Assembly: GCA_001630475.1 (NCBI GenBank)
Contig: KV419446.1
Location: 20,408 to 84,407, forward strand
DNA: 64,000 bases
Direction: 5' to 3'
Source of the DNA: Sistotremastrum niveocremeum HHB9708
Lineage: Eukaryota > Basidiomycota > Agaricomycetes > Sistotremastrales > Sistotremastraceae
Position 1 is the first letter of the stretch; each line of letters begins with the position of its first letter. The position numbers and the translations under genes are program-made. Below, piece by piece: positions 1-10,633 of the stretch. The notes under the pieces are model-generated. The model did not search any database. It saw only the letters and a program-made list of their open reading frames with translations, and was not told the DNA's origin.

Positions 1-318
1 TATATGAGACCGTACCCGATACACGGCTGATACCTTATAAGGAGATCGTAGCCGAGATATCCGAGACACGGCTCGACTGGACTCATCGTCCAACAGAAAA
101 TAACTCGTCAATCGTTCTGCAATATCCGTCGTTCAAATTCTTCAAGTTGGCTGGGCGCTAATTCCACTTGACGTTATTCGCTTCCGGATCCGATAATCGG
201 AAGCACTTCATTCTCTCGCGCCTCGAAGAGCCTCCTTCTCCACACCTTTTCATCCACCTCCGTCATCGTCCCAAAGCTTTTCTGACCGCCAATCCTTTCT
301 CATGTACTTCCTCCCGTA

Positions 319-704
319 ATGGCGCTGTCTCATCAAGCTCGTCTAGGCCTAGGACTAGGAATTGGCTTAGGCGTCCCTTTCCTACTCTTATTCGTCGTCG
401 TCTGCCACGGTACGTACTCCATTCTCCTCCGTCTCCACATCACTCAATCGACTAACAATCTCCAGTACTCTGTCGGCGACCCAAACTCAGGAAAGCCGAG
501 ACAACCAACACACGTCTCGACACCGAATCCATAATCGGCGAAAATGCCCCTCCCTTCCAACCAGTGACCTATCGACCAACCGTTCCTATCACTCAAGCCT
601 ATCCTCCCGATGACCCCGTTCTCCGACGCGCACCGAGTCGTGAACGACAGATATTCTTGAGTACTGTGGGTGAATTACCGACGGGGCAGATTGAGAGCGA
701 ATGA
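319..704 (+). CDS. Small single-pass membrane protein (TM family copy 1)
   Basis: Two exons, 319-409 and 466-704, joined by a 56-nt GT..AG intron in phase 1, give a 109-aa protein. Exon 1 is a short polar start (MALSHQARLG) followed by one Gly/Leu/Val-rich membrane segment (residues about 9-29). Exon 2 starts right after the membrane segment with a basic stretch (VLCRRPKLRK, consistent with a cytosolic stop-transfer signal) and continues as a Pro/Thr-rich polar tail. The first eight residues are nearly identical to those of the protein at 20760-21048 (MSLSHQAR), and the intron sits at the same place and phase. No enzyme motif is visible and the function is unknown. The family resemblance and splice phase make the model convincing. 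Confidence 0.7.
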
Positions 705-1140
705 GAAGTTGTTGGGATGGGAATGGTTTGAGAAGGTGATCGAGGGAGAGAGGGATGGGCGATGTTGGATTCGTTGGTTGTATATCTTCCTTGTGAGTTG
801 CCTGTGATGTATGATACAGATTCTTACTGACGTTTTGGGCGGCAAGGTATCCTCCGATGGGCGTTCTTCGCCAAGTTACGAGCCATCTTCGTCTCACACA
901 ATTCGAATCCAATCGACATTCGAACGACTCCTTCGGATCTAACATCCTCATATCGAACCCTCTGTACATAAGACATCACATCATTTCATTATACATTGAA
1001 TACTACGTTATTTTGACTACTTTTTCGTGACGGTCCAGTCCACGCCAAACTACCTATCTCGGTACAAAAGTTCCCGACGAAAAGACAGTATCAAAAGCGT
1101 CCAAAGACCCAAGAAAATAAACGATCACGAAACCTCGCGC
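705..1140. other. Intergenic, no gene seen
   Basis: This lies between the end of the membrane protein gene and the stop codon of the GDSL esterase on the other strand, so it holds two convergent 3' ends. Open frames here are short and antisense, without recognisable motifs. Confidence 0.5.
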
Positions 1141-2456
1141 TTAGAATTTTCCGTTGAAGTAGGTAGCATACTTGCTAGTACCCTGGACGGTCTTGACGAT
1201 TTCCTGAGCGACGATACGGGATGCTTGTTCGCTGGGGTGAAGAGCATCGTACCACAGGAAAGAGTCTATGTGTCGAATGAGTACTTATCCGTAAGTGAAC
1301 GACAGAGAATTCGTACCAGGGTTCTTAGCAACAACGGTATCTCCGCCAGTAATGTTCGACACGGCAACATATCCAGTAACATTGAGCGGCTTGCTACCGT
1401 TCAAGTACTTGGAAGGGGAGTAATACATATCGGTGAACTGAAATAATACTCATAATTAGAATCGAATAAACACAAAGAATAATGTCAACATACCAATTGA
1501 TGGGAGTCGAAGATAGCGGCTTTGGCTCCGGGGAGTTTGGAGAGCGCAGCGGGAACTTGGAGGTTCCACAGAGCGTTTCCGGCAGCGACGAGTTCGGAGA
1601 TCTCAATAGCGTATTGAGTGCGGTTGTGTGCGTAGGGCCAGTAACGAGTAAGAGGACCAGGGTTAACGGAGTAGAGAGGAGTCTAAAGAGAGACATGTTA
1701 TTGATGGTTGTCAGATATCGAAGACGAAGAACTTACGAGTTGGAGGGGGATCATGTTCTGGAACACGAAGTTACGTCCACCATAAGCATAGATAGACTCC
1801 ATCCAATCGATCACACACTCCGTCACATTGACGATGGTGACACCCGCAGTCTGGTTTCCCGTAAGAAGAGATCCGAAACCAACGTCGTCTACAAACCAAT
1901 TCACAATCAGAACAACGAAAGAAGCGAATGTCTCAGAATACGCACTAGTTCCGATCCAGACGGAATAGACAGTATCATCCGCAGGAAGATCATTCGAACT
2001 CTTTCCCTTCACTTTCGAGATATGATCCGTAGCGAACGCGCCGATCTCATACTCCTTGATACTGGGGAAATCTCCATCCTTGTACGCAGGAGGTCCGACT
2101 CCAGGACGTCCAGTAAGAAGGTTCGAGCACGCAGCTCCAGAAACGGCATAGTTGTAAGCCTTTGAATACGTCATGAGCTTCTCTTCTCTCCTAGTCAAAC
2201 TGAGACATGAACGCACCTTCAACTTTCCGTAAAGCTCAGCATAACGCACCCAGTTCGCTCCACCGTTCGCAGCGAACCCAAGAGGAGGGTACAACTCCGA
2301 GTAATGAGGAGGTGGTGCGGTCGAGTTCGCATACCAATATCCAAGACGAGACTGGTCGGTGTAGGAATCACCAAAAGTGACGAGATTCTTGATAGTCCAT
2401 GCTGAGACAGTAGCAGGAATAGCCAAGAGCAGGGGTAGAGCAGATAGAACGACCAT
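1141..2456 (-). CDS. Secreted GDSL (SGNH) esterase, CE16-like
   Basis: Six exons on the minus strand (2217-2456, 1946-2159, 1737-1888, 1494-1682, 1317-1437, 1141-1265) give 346 aa. Residues 1-19 are a signal peptide ending VSA. All SGNH blocks are present: FGDSYTD with nucleophile Ser31, a block II Gly in NYAVSGAACS, GTND with Asn152 created by joining exons 2 and 3, and DALHPS with Asp312 and His315. Splicing is supported because GTND and NPDSFLWYD only appear when the introns are removed. Several N-x-S/T sites fit a secreted glycoprotein. The family hydrolyses acetyl or other short esters, often on plant cell-wall polysaccharides or oligosaccharides; substrate here is inferred only. The length fits the fungal CE16 group. 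No neighbouring gene indicates a shared pathway. Confidence 0.9.
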
Positions 2457-3842
2457 AGTGAACTGTAATGGGAGTAGCGTGAAGACGAAACGACCTTTGC
2501 GAAGAGGTGAGACAACGATGTGGGGGATAACCGCGGGGTATTCCTCGACTGTCCCTTACTTCGCATCCCTCTCTTTATTCGATCCAATGACCCCAACATC
2601 CCGGATCCTTCTCCTGTCTCATCTCGAATCCATTTCGAAATTCGCAGTTCTAGAACAATTAGTCGCACCCCATGCTCTCCATCATCTGACCCGTCTCCGC
2701 AATTGCCCGAGCAATATAGGAATTCCCTTTTATTGACTGTAAGGCGGAGCAGATGACCTGCAGTGTCATCGTTGGCTCGCTGGAAGATCGAAAGCAGCAG
2801 AGAAGCTGCGGAAAATCTTCTTAGCCGAAATTGCCAACCATGCACGGGCCGAACCGGAATCCACGTGGGCCGTCGGGTTACGCGGAGAACTTTCCGAACT
2901 GTTAATTCGAAAACCTGAGACTTGACTGACCCAGATATCAGAATATGATATGAGTCGTACTAAGCTCAACCATAGATCCCAAAGCACTGTACGGAGCCTC
3001 TATTAGAGACCAAACGAATAAAATTGGCGTTTCAAAGACATTGCGGAGTTCCGGCACAGCCCGAAAGCCCCGGCCTAAACGTGCGGCTTCCAAATTTATG
3101 CCCTGAAGCATATGACCGAGATAGCTTCGGCGATCGAAGCCTTCTCCTCAACGCCAGCTACATTTCTCCGCCCGATCACCCCTCAAGCTTGACGTCTCCT
3201 TCAATCCACTTCAATTCATCTCAGAAAATGACGTTTCACCTCGTCAGCGTCCAAATCCATCCTCTCCCCAGCCTTCTAAACCCAATCTCATCCATCTAGC
3301 ACGTTGTTCGACTCTCGTTTCAGATCTTTATTCTCAACGCCCCTCTCCGCGGTGGCGTACCTAGATCGGATGATTAGGACCCTTCTACGATGAGGCAAAG
3401 ATTCGCCGCTATTCCTGCGATTGGCTAGCCTCCGTTTCTCTTAGAAATTCGATTGCTCGATATTCCACTCGTTTCTTTCGTCAGTGTGGGAGGCCAAAGG
3501 TTAATCCGTCCGACATCCACGCTCTAAAAAATTCAGAAGCTCAACTTTACGATGTGTACCTTACGAGGCGCTAAATCATTACCCTCAGTTTTGTAACGCA
3601 CCAGACCAGTATACACTCGTATCAAAGCAGCCACAGTAGGTTGTGATCTCGATCTTCCGTTTATGTTGATACACTTTCAATACCACTAGCACGACAATTG
3701 AACTCAGTCAACAATGTTGTTGATCCCGAGCCCAGCCGGATATCGAAGACAAACTCAAGAATCTACTTCTGCCTAGATATCATTGAACCAACAAAACAAC
3801 TACGCACTAAAGATTGATATTAAAGATCGATATTCCTACGCG
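2457..3842. other. Intergenic 1.4 kb, no gene seen
   Basis: This is the upstream region of the GDSL esterase and the downstream region of the F-box-like gene. Open frames on either strand are short, with no recognisable domain and no plausible splice set. The sequence next to the esterase start should contain its promoter, but I see no clear TATA box. Confidence 0.5.
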
Positions 3843-5450
3843 TCAATACTGAACGCATAACAGACAATCTGGATAAGCAGCTGTCAATTTTCCCGTCCGT
3901 GTATCAAATCGAGCTCCTTTAAGGTATTCGCTCGCAACGGAGAACTCCGATGGCTCATCAAGCATTGCTTCCAAGTCGTGTTCGAGCTCAACCAGACGAG
4001 GGTCCAGCGTGCCCACCATGGGAGGAACCAGCACGAACGTGCGAAAACCATATTGGGGTTGCGCAGGTCCCATCCCGCAGTACAGCTCGGGACCCAAAAA
4101 ACGAAGGGTACGATACGCTCGATCGGTCCTGAAAGGGATCATCGTTGTTACCATCTTCGGAGAGGGTTCTCTATCAGAGAAATGAAGGGTTACGAGACGA
4201 GGTGCGAATTTATCGGAACCGTCCCCCGGAAGGTCGTCCTCATCTTCATCACCATGGCCTCGCCAATGATGGGGTAAAGCAAACAACGTAAAAGCCCATG
4301 TCAATTCTCCAGTAAGATATGGAGCACTATCGGCCATGTCTTGTTCACAGTTTGACCACTGATCCTCGTTATTGATGTGGAACAACGATTTGAGATAGAC
4401 AGTGTCGAGTACGCCTTCAAATTCATCATTCGACGAATCTTCGAACGTTATCTGCGACGGAATATCCATTTCGCCCACATCGGTAGTGTCTCCAGGGAAT
4501 GACCATGACTCGTAACGAATCACGAGTGAATCGCGTAAGGGATGGAAGAACGCCCATCGAATGATGGCCTGCTCATGCGTAATTAAAACGAGCGGTTCAT
4601 TGTAAAAAAAATCAATGAGCATACCCTCTCCATGTCTCGCTGGAATACAAAACTGAATTTCTTCGACTTTCCTGAGCTCCAGTCGTATACGAAAGTGGGA
4701 TATGAGTGCGGCAGATCAGGGAGGACAACGACATATGGATAACGCATATGGAGTTCCATCCTACAGCCAACATGGTCACTGTGGAAGCGTCCATTGCGGA
4801 TATTCCTGAGACGAGTTCCAAAATCCACGGGTTTGGCGGAGAATTCTTCAATGTGAAGGGCGTAATAGGAAGGGGCCTTCAGAATGGGAACGAGGTACGC
4901 GACGTAGAAAACTTCGCTCCCGATCGCACCATAAGCCTTTACACCATGAAACCATGCGCCATCCTCATCCTCATCATCAAAGCCAATGTCCGCACTAAAC
5001 TCAGCCCAAAGCTCGACATCGTGCGTCGAACAAAAATGGAAAACCTTTCCACAGTTGAGTACAACAACGCCATTGTCGGTATGACAAACTTCTCGATACT
5101 TCACAGACGCATCAAGCTGGATATCCTGATACCACGATGATTGAATTTTTTCGTGAGTGGATAAATCCAAGGAGAGATAGTAAGACCGAAGAGCCTTTTT
5201 ATAAAGCTCAGTCGGTTCTAATTTCTCTGACGATGACGTGATCCTGTCGCTGTCATAAGCGCCCGCTAAGATGCGCGAAGAAATTATAAGCGCTCGAAAA
5301 CGTCCACATGTCTGTCGGGCACGGACTGAGAAAAAGAAGATAAAATCGGGTAAGGAGTCATACCAGAGCGAGTGACACGATTCCATCTATTCCAAGACTC
5401 CGTGAAATGTGCAGGATGAGCTCAGAGGGCAGGTCATGAAGCACTGGCAT
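3843..5450 (-). CDS. F-box-like protein (copy 1)
   Basis: Three exons (5364-5450, 4625-5311, 3843-4568; introns of 52 and 56 nt, both phase 0) encode 499 aa. Exon 1 encodes MPVLHDLPSELILHISRSLG, a typical start of an F-box (LPxELIxxI), which continues across the junction as LALTCGRFRALIISSR. The remaining about 450 aa is a variable region of the kind found in the large fungal F-box expansions, with no WD40, LRR or Kelch repeats that I can see. F-box proteins link substrates to the SCF (Skp1-Cullin-F-box) ubiquitin ligase; the target is unknown. The gene at 62829 is a paralog with the same 87-nt first exon, the same phases and a matching FHPLR segment in exon 3, which validates the model. Confidence 0.8.
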
Positions 5451-6034
5451 CGTTGCCGTGGCTGGGCAACGAAAGAAGCCTTCGGCTGTTGCCGATGAAA
5501 TTAAATCGCGTGTTCTCTTTGGCACTTTCAACTTCTAAAGTACTGAGTCTTCGATGGATTTTGACCTCAAGACCCGAACTACGAAGGATTCGCATATCTT
5601 TTCTTCTCGAGCCATTTTCTAATTGATTCTCTGTATTTAATATAGCATTTATCGAGAAGTACGCATACTGTTCTGGAGCAAGACTTTAGGTTATGCCAAC
5701 AGTCTTGCAGGGAATAGGGCCATCAGGTGCTCCTATCCGCAGTCAAAAATAGCCCCTTTCTGTGCCATCACTGATCATCTGCGAGCCCATTCAATAAATC
5801 TCGCTGCCAGATAAGGTAAGTGATCTTCGTGTTCCTGCATGTTTTAGACACCTGTCAAACAAAGGTCAGTGGTACAACTAAGGGTTGTAGTACAAGTGGG
5901 CGCATCAGGAATACAGACGACTGCTGTCACCGTTTACGAAATCAAAGTGCCGGAACTCTCAGCATCAGCATCAGGCTATATAACACCGTCAAAGTGACGG
6001 ACTCTCCTTAGTCCCCACCGTCATCCCCACCATC
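5451..6034. other. Intergenic, divergent promoter region
   Basis: This lies between the diverging starts of the F-box-like gene (minus) and the viroplasmin-like-domain gene (plus), so it should contain both promoters. A TATATAA motif at 5977-5983 serves the plus-strand gene. No further gene was seen. Confidence 0.5.
5977..5983 (+). promoter_or_regulatory. TATA box for the 6035 gene
   Basis: TATATAA lies 52-58 bases upstream of the ATG at 6035, a normal distance for a fungal TATA element followed by a short 5' leader. Confidence 0.45.
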
Positions 6035-6612
6035 ATGAGCGTCAAATCCGAGTCTCAATCTCCATCACCTGCATCACCTGCTCCACCTACTCCCTCATTA
6101 TTTCCAGAAAGCCCAGAATCCGCTGTTCCCGACACTACAATCGCAGGGGAAGCTCACACTGACGCTCCGTACCCCTCCAGTCCGAACGGAACGGACAGAT
6201 CAGATTCGTCGGAGTACGACTCCATCCTATCCGGTACTACAGCAGTCGAAATCAATCAACTTCTGTACGGCGGTCCTCCAGGGACACAACGAGCGTCCAC
6301 ATCGTCCTCCAAACAATATTACTGCATTATCAAAGGCACAGAAGTAGGAATATTCAGCCGTTGGTATGTTGATGATAATGTCATTCTCACCTCTGCAAGA
6401 CGACAAGTTTGATGCTCCACATCAGGACGGCGGCTTCTCCGCATGTGACTGGTATCTCGGGTAACAGTCATTGTGCATTTAAGTCTTTCCAAGAAGCTTG
6501 CGATTCGTTCGATAAGGCCTGGCTTGCAGGAAATGTCGTTCGATTGCCATATCCTCAGTCTCGATCGCCACCGTACGAACCTTCATTGCCTGCGGTTCAT
6601 GATCGCATGTAA
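6035..6612 (+). CDS. RNase H1 N-terminal (viroplasmin-like) domain protein
   Basis: Exons 6035-6363 and 6426-6612 (62-nt intron, phase 2) give 171 aa. The first about 90 residues are Ser/Pro/Thr-rich and probably disordered. Residues about 93-140 form one RNase H1 N-terminal domain (Pfam name Cauli_VI): YYCIIKGTEVGIFSRW, then the exon-2 part HVTGISG and CAFKSFQEA. I chose the acceptor at 6425 because it restores the domain's conserved Trp and the W..A..HVTGISG spacing; two other AG sites give a stop or a worse match. In RNase H1 this domain binds RNA/DNA hybrids or dsRNA, so nucleic-acid binding is likely. No catalytic RNase H domain follows. The exact role is unknown. Confidence 0.75.
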
Positions 6613-7608
6613 TCCTTCAAGTTGAAATCAACTACGTCGATATAGCATGACAGAATCGTAGAGGATACTACTTGTATCATTATCCATGACGTTCTTCTGT
6701 GAATATTATTCTTTTTTTGCCTATCGGATAGAGAGTAAGCTGACCAATTCAACGACATGAGAGTCAAAGAATTTAGAACAAATCGCTTCGACCCTCTCAG
6801 GCGCGAGATATATAACGTTCTGATAATAAATTAGATGAATCAGAAAATCGAAACTGGTCCTTCAGACAATATTTTGAGACAGTACGCGTAAGCACCTAAG
6901 AGATCCGTTGTTCATCGGAGGCAGGTCAGAGAAGGTGACAGTTTAATCGAATGCTTAATTGATAAATCCGGTAGTCGCTTCCAAGATCTGCGTCTCTTTG
7001 GAGAAGATTACAAGCATAATGGAGCGATTAAGCCATCAAGTGTCGCCAAGATAACGTTTCAAGTTCAAGAGTACAGTTACTACAGTATACATCACCGGAA
7101 TTCACGTGGAAGACGAAGCAGACCAACTTTGGGACAATCTGGGAGATAAATGAAGCACACGATCGATTTCGGGATCGTGAAAGACCAAAGCACGCTGAGA
7201 ATCTTTCGATCTGCACATCTGTCGAATAGAGCGTTGAAATGTCGAAGTTGGTTGAAGCAACGAACGTATTTGCGCTTGTTTGTCCCCCTGCTAACGCCAA
7301 AAGCAACGATTGACCCACGCCGACATGTACACGAATGGAGCTCGACATTCTTACGTATGTACGACCTCGACCATTTGAAGCAATCAATCCTGCACCGCTC
7401 ATGCTCGCATCCAGCCCCCCCGACCCAAAAAGTCAATCCGTCCGCGTTTACCCCCGAAAGATAATCCCCACCCGTCGATCAATCCGGAAGCGCTAGCCAT
7501 TCACCCCATCTCATATTCACTCCGTCCTAGCACTGAGCTCTCACCTCCCTCACCTCCTCAACCCGTCTTCATCAACCCCTTCACTCGAACGACGAAATAA
7601 TCTCAAAA
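6613..7608. other. Intergenic 1 kb, no gene seen
   Basis: This is the 3' flank of the viroplasmin-like gene and upstream region of the aldolase-like gene. The last about 110 bases before the ATG at 7609 are rich in C and T on the plus strand, typical of fungal core promoters. Overlapping short open frames on both strands look random. Confidence 0.45.
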
Positions 7609-8883
7609 ATGGTTGGCGTCGAAACTGTCCCTCCTGAAGGCTTCATCTCTGCTACCGGCGAAGAGAACAAGAGTATCAAGTCGACATGGCCAAAGAAACC
7701 AGTGTTCGAGAGTAAACTCGAAGAGAGAGAATGGGTCAAATTCAGACTTGCGCAAGGTACGTCTCATCGTCTCCATCGACCTGGGCGCGATGCTTATGAT
7801 GATGGCGAATATAGCATTCAGAATATTTGGTCATCACAAGTTCGATGCTGCCATCGCGGGCCACATCACCGCTCGCGTACGTTGAGCATATTCAGTAAAT
7901 ACCCTTTCTCAACAACGACGTACAGGATCCTATCAAAACTGATTGTTTCTGGGTGAACCCCTTCGGCATCCACTTCTCCCTCGTCACCCCCGATCTCCTC
8001 CTCCTGTACGTCCTCCTCCCACTTTCAACTCATCTGAATATCTAATCTATCACCCAGCGTGGACCACGGCTGCAACATCCTCGATGAATCCGGTCCCATC
8101 CGTCTCCTCAACAGCGCTGCATTCATGATCCATTCGGGTCTGCACATGTCAAGAGCCGACATCCTCTGCGCAGCTCATTCACATACCCTCTTCGGACGCG
8201 CTTATTCTGCCCTCGGAAGAGAACTAGACATGCTCACTCAAGATCACTGTATCTTCTACAACGTACGTTACCCCTACTCGCTTCCCACAAACCCTATATT
8301 ACCTCACACCGTCCATTCACTCCGACCCTGATCCTGTTACTTCGAACGACCTGCTGACCACCCACCCATTTATTCAGGACCACATCCTCTACACAAACTA
8401 CCAAGGCGTCGTCCTCGACGAACAAGAAGGCCTCGCCATCGCCGCCCAACTAGGCCCCAAAAAAGCCGCTCTCCTCCAAAACCACGGTCTCCTCGTCGTC
8501 TCCGACTCTATCGAATCCGCCGTAGTCAACTTCATAGCTTTTGAACGATCATGCGAAGTCTCTCTTCTCTCTCTCGCAGCTGCCGGAGGTGACCAGGACA
8601 AGTTGATCAAGATCGGAGAGAAAGAGGCTGATGCCGTTTGGAGAACTATCGGGACACAGAATGCGGGTTGGTTCGCCGGGTTATGTGAATTCAAGTACGT
8701 TCCTTCTCGCTTAAACGCCGAATGTGAAACTGATCTTGTCCGCATAGGATGCTGGAAGAACGTGAGCAAGGAAGATTCGGAGTGTGGAAGGGCCCGCAGC
8801 CGGAAGTTGATTGGAGACTATTGAAAGCTTTCCAGGCTAAAGCAGCTGTCGACGCCAGCAATGGAAATGGTTCCGCGCATTAA
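7609..8883 (+). CDS. Class II aldolase/adducin-family protein
   Basis: Six exons (7609-7756, 7815-7876, 7926-8005, 8058-8262, 8378-8694, 8748-8883) encode 315 aa, all introns GT..AG with consistent phases. Family marks are FRIFGHHKFDAAIAGHITAR near residue 50, then WVNPFGIHF, HSGLHMSRADILCAAHSH with the metal ligands His137 and His139, and LLQNHGLLV with the third zinc ligand His201. Bacterial relatives such as L-fuculose-1-phosphate aldolase cleave sugar phosphates through a Zn-bound enolate; fungal members are mostly uncharacterised cytosolic proteins. All three metal ligands are present, so it is probably catalytic rather than adducin-like. The substrate cannot be told from sequence. Confidence 0.88.
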
Positions 8884-9282
8884 GATCTCCTACACAATCG
8901 GAGCCGGTCATGTATCATATCGCATACAGATGTATCTAGGTATCTATGTAAAACAATTCGCATTATCTTCAATAAATCGCTCATCACGCCTGAATCGCAA
9001 TTGAGGAGGCCGAACGATCATCGATGCGACCTCGGCCGAGCAATCACAAGGAACCGAAGAGAAGCGCTTACCTAAGCACGCCCAAACTAGGACCAAACAC
9101 CTCACAGCGCGCGAATCACCTTCCAAATTCAGCCCTCTGGCCTTATTCTCTAGAACACCGCTGACATAATCACTCGCCCCATTCATCCACCCGTTTCATC
9201 CATCACCTCCATCCATCACCGCGCTCTACGTCAAGCCACCAAGCCATCCCAGTCGCAGTCGTAGTGGAAAGACGAGAAAGCG
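8884..9282. other. Short intergenic region
   Basis: This is the 3' flank of the aldolase-like gene and upstream region of the HAPSTR1-like gene, both on the plus strand. No convincing gene. The roughly 60 bases before 9240 are rich in C and T, as in a promoter. Confidence 0.4.
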
Positions 9283-10633
9283 ATGGAGTCGTTGAATAAT
9301 ATGAATACGCTCGTGAACTCGTTGCCTGTTCAAAGTGGCATGGAGGCTGCTGAACAGGCGCTCTTGAAGAATTTTAAGGGTGAGCATCCATTTTCGTCGA
9401 CTGGCTCGCGGTCGGCTTTCAATCGTCGTAATCCCATACTGACATATCTTTCTTCGAATTAGCTGCTGCATTATCTATCACAAGTAAGTCTTTCCATCTC
9501 TCAGTCAGCGACGATGTTAACGTATGATATGTCCGTTATCAGCACTTTACCGCTCATCCCTCCAGACATCCAAACGCGCCCACGATGCAGGCTACGCCGC
9601 ATGCCTCCTCGACGTCCTCTCCTTCGTCCAACAAGGCGTATCGACCTCTGATCCAGACGCGGAAGGAGGGAATATAATGACCATCGGTCGAGTCATGGAT
9701 TATCTCGAAGCCCGACTCGAAGCTGTCAAAGCCAAAGTCGAAGAAGATATGGAAGAAGCAGGCATGATGGAGAACCGTACCGAACGAGATCGCGAACGTG
9801 AAAGAGAAAGGGAGAGGGAGAGAGAACGCGAGAGGGTCCAAGCTGACCGCGATCGTGAACGAGACCGGGACAGAGACTTGGAACGCGAACGAGCTCCTCC
9901 AATCGCTAGCACGAGCACCAATGCGAACGCGACTCGTTCATCTCGCGTCGTCCCTAAGAAGTCAGAAGGGATGATTCAAGATAAGAAACCCCTCCAACAG
10001 TCTAATCGGCTCTCAACGGCGTCATCATCTCCTCCTCCCTCCTCGTCGGCATTCATATCAAGATCCGCGCCTTTATCCAGTGCCTCATCTTCCTCATCCA
10101 CAACTACCGTCGCCCCCAACCAACCCTCCCCATCTCCAACGACAAGAACCGCACCTCTTCCCCTCCCTCGTCGGCCCAAGACTCGTGCCGCATCTAAGGA
10201 CACTCTTCACCTCTCCACCATCCCCTCTACATCCTCTTTCAACTTCCCCTCCATCTCCCTCGATCCATCCTCACGTTCCTCATCCGCTGCTCCAGGGATA
10301 TACACCGATTTCGATACGGCGTCAATAGGCTCCAAACGAAGACATAGTACGATGCTCTTCGACACGCCCGCTATATCGCTGGATATACCCCCATCATCAG
10401 TGATCTACTCTCCCTCCTCACCGGACTCACACACCCCCTTCGGAGTTCCTCCTTCGTCGATAGCGTCGACATCCGGTACAACCCAATCCAGCACGTCATC
10501 GACGCGAAGAAAACATAAGCAAAACGTCGGTAATCTACCGTCGTACTCTGCTACGTCCTCTACGGACCTTACATCGATGAATATGGACGTCGAAGAAGAT
10601 GGAAGGGAGAGGAAGAGAGTGGCTCGGCGATAG
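9283..10633 (+). CDS. HAPSTR1 (C16orf72)-like protein with Arg/Glu repeat tail
   Basis: Exons 9283-9379, 9463-9483 (21 nt) and 9543-10633 give 402 aa. Residues about 27-75, from LLKNFKAAALSITTLYRSS to LDVLSFVQQG, match the conserved core of the HAPSTR1/C16orf72 family (NAATAVTNLYKES...RNKDVLAWV in human, from memory). This depends on correct splicing of the 21-nt exon, which completes the ALSITTLY helix. In animals HAPSTR1 works with the E3 ligase HUWE1 in stress signalling; the fungal role is inferred. Next come a predicted helix (MDYLEARLEAVKAKVEEDME), an Arg/Glu/Asp-rich run at residues about 125-165, and a long Ser/Thr/Pro-rich disordered tail ending in a basic RKRVARR that could be a nuclear localisation signal. 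Confidence 0.78.
9770..9892 (+). repeat. Purine-rich RE/RD dipeptide repeat inside the HAPSTR1-like gene
   Basis: A low-complexity run of GAR/CGN codons encodes alternating Arg with Glu or Asp. Codon usage is mixed (cgc/cgt/aga/agg with gaa/gag), so it is not a pure microsatellite and was probably retained at the protein level. Such RE/RD tracts occur in nuclear and RNA-processing proteins. Confidence 0.7.

Noticed and set aside
1482-2165. Plus-strand open frame of 227 codons
   Set aside because: It is antisense to the GDSL esterase and lacks any recognisable feature.
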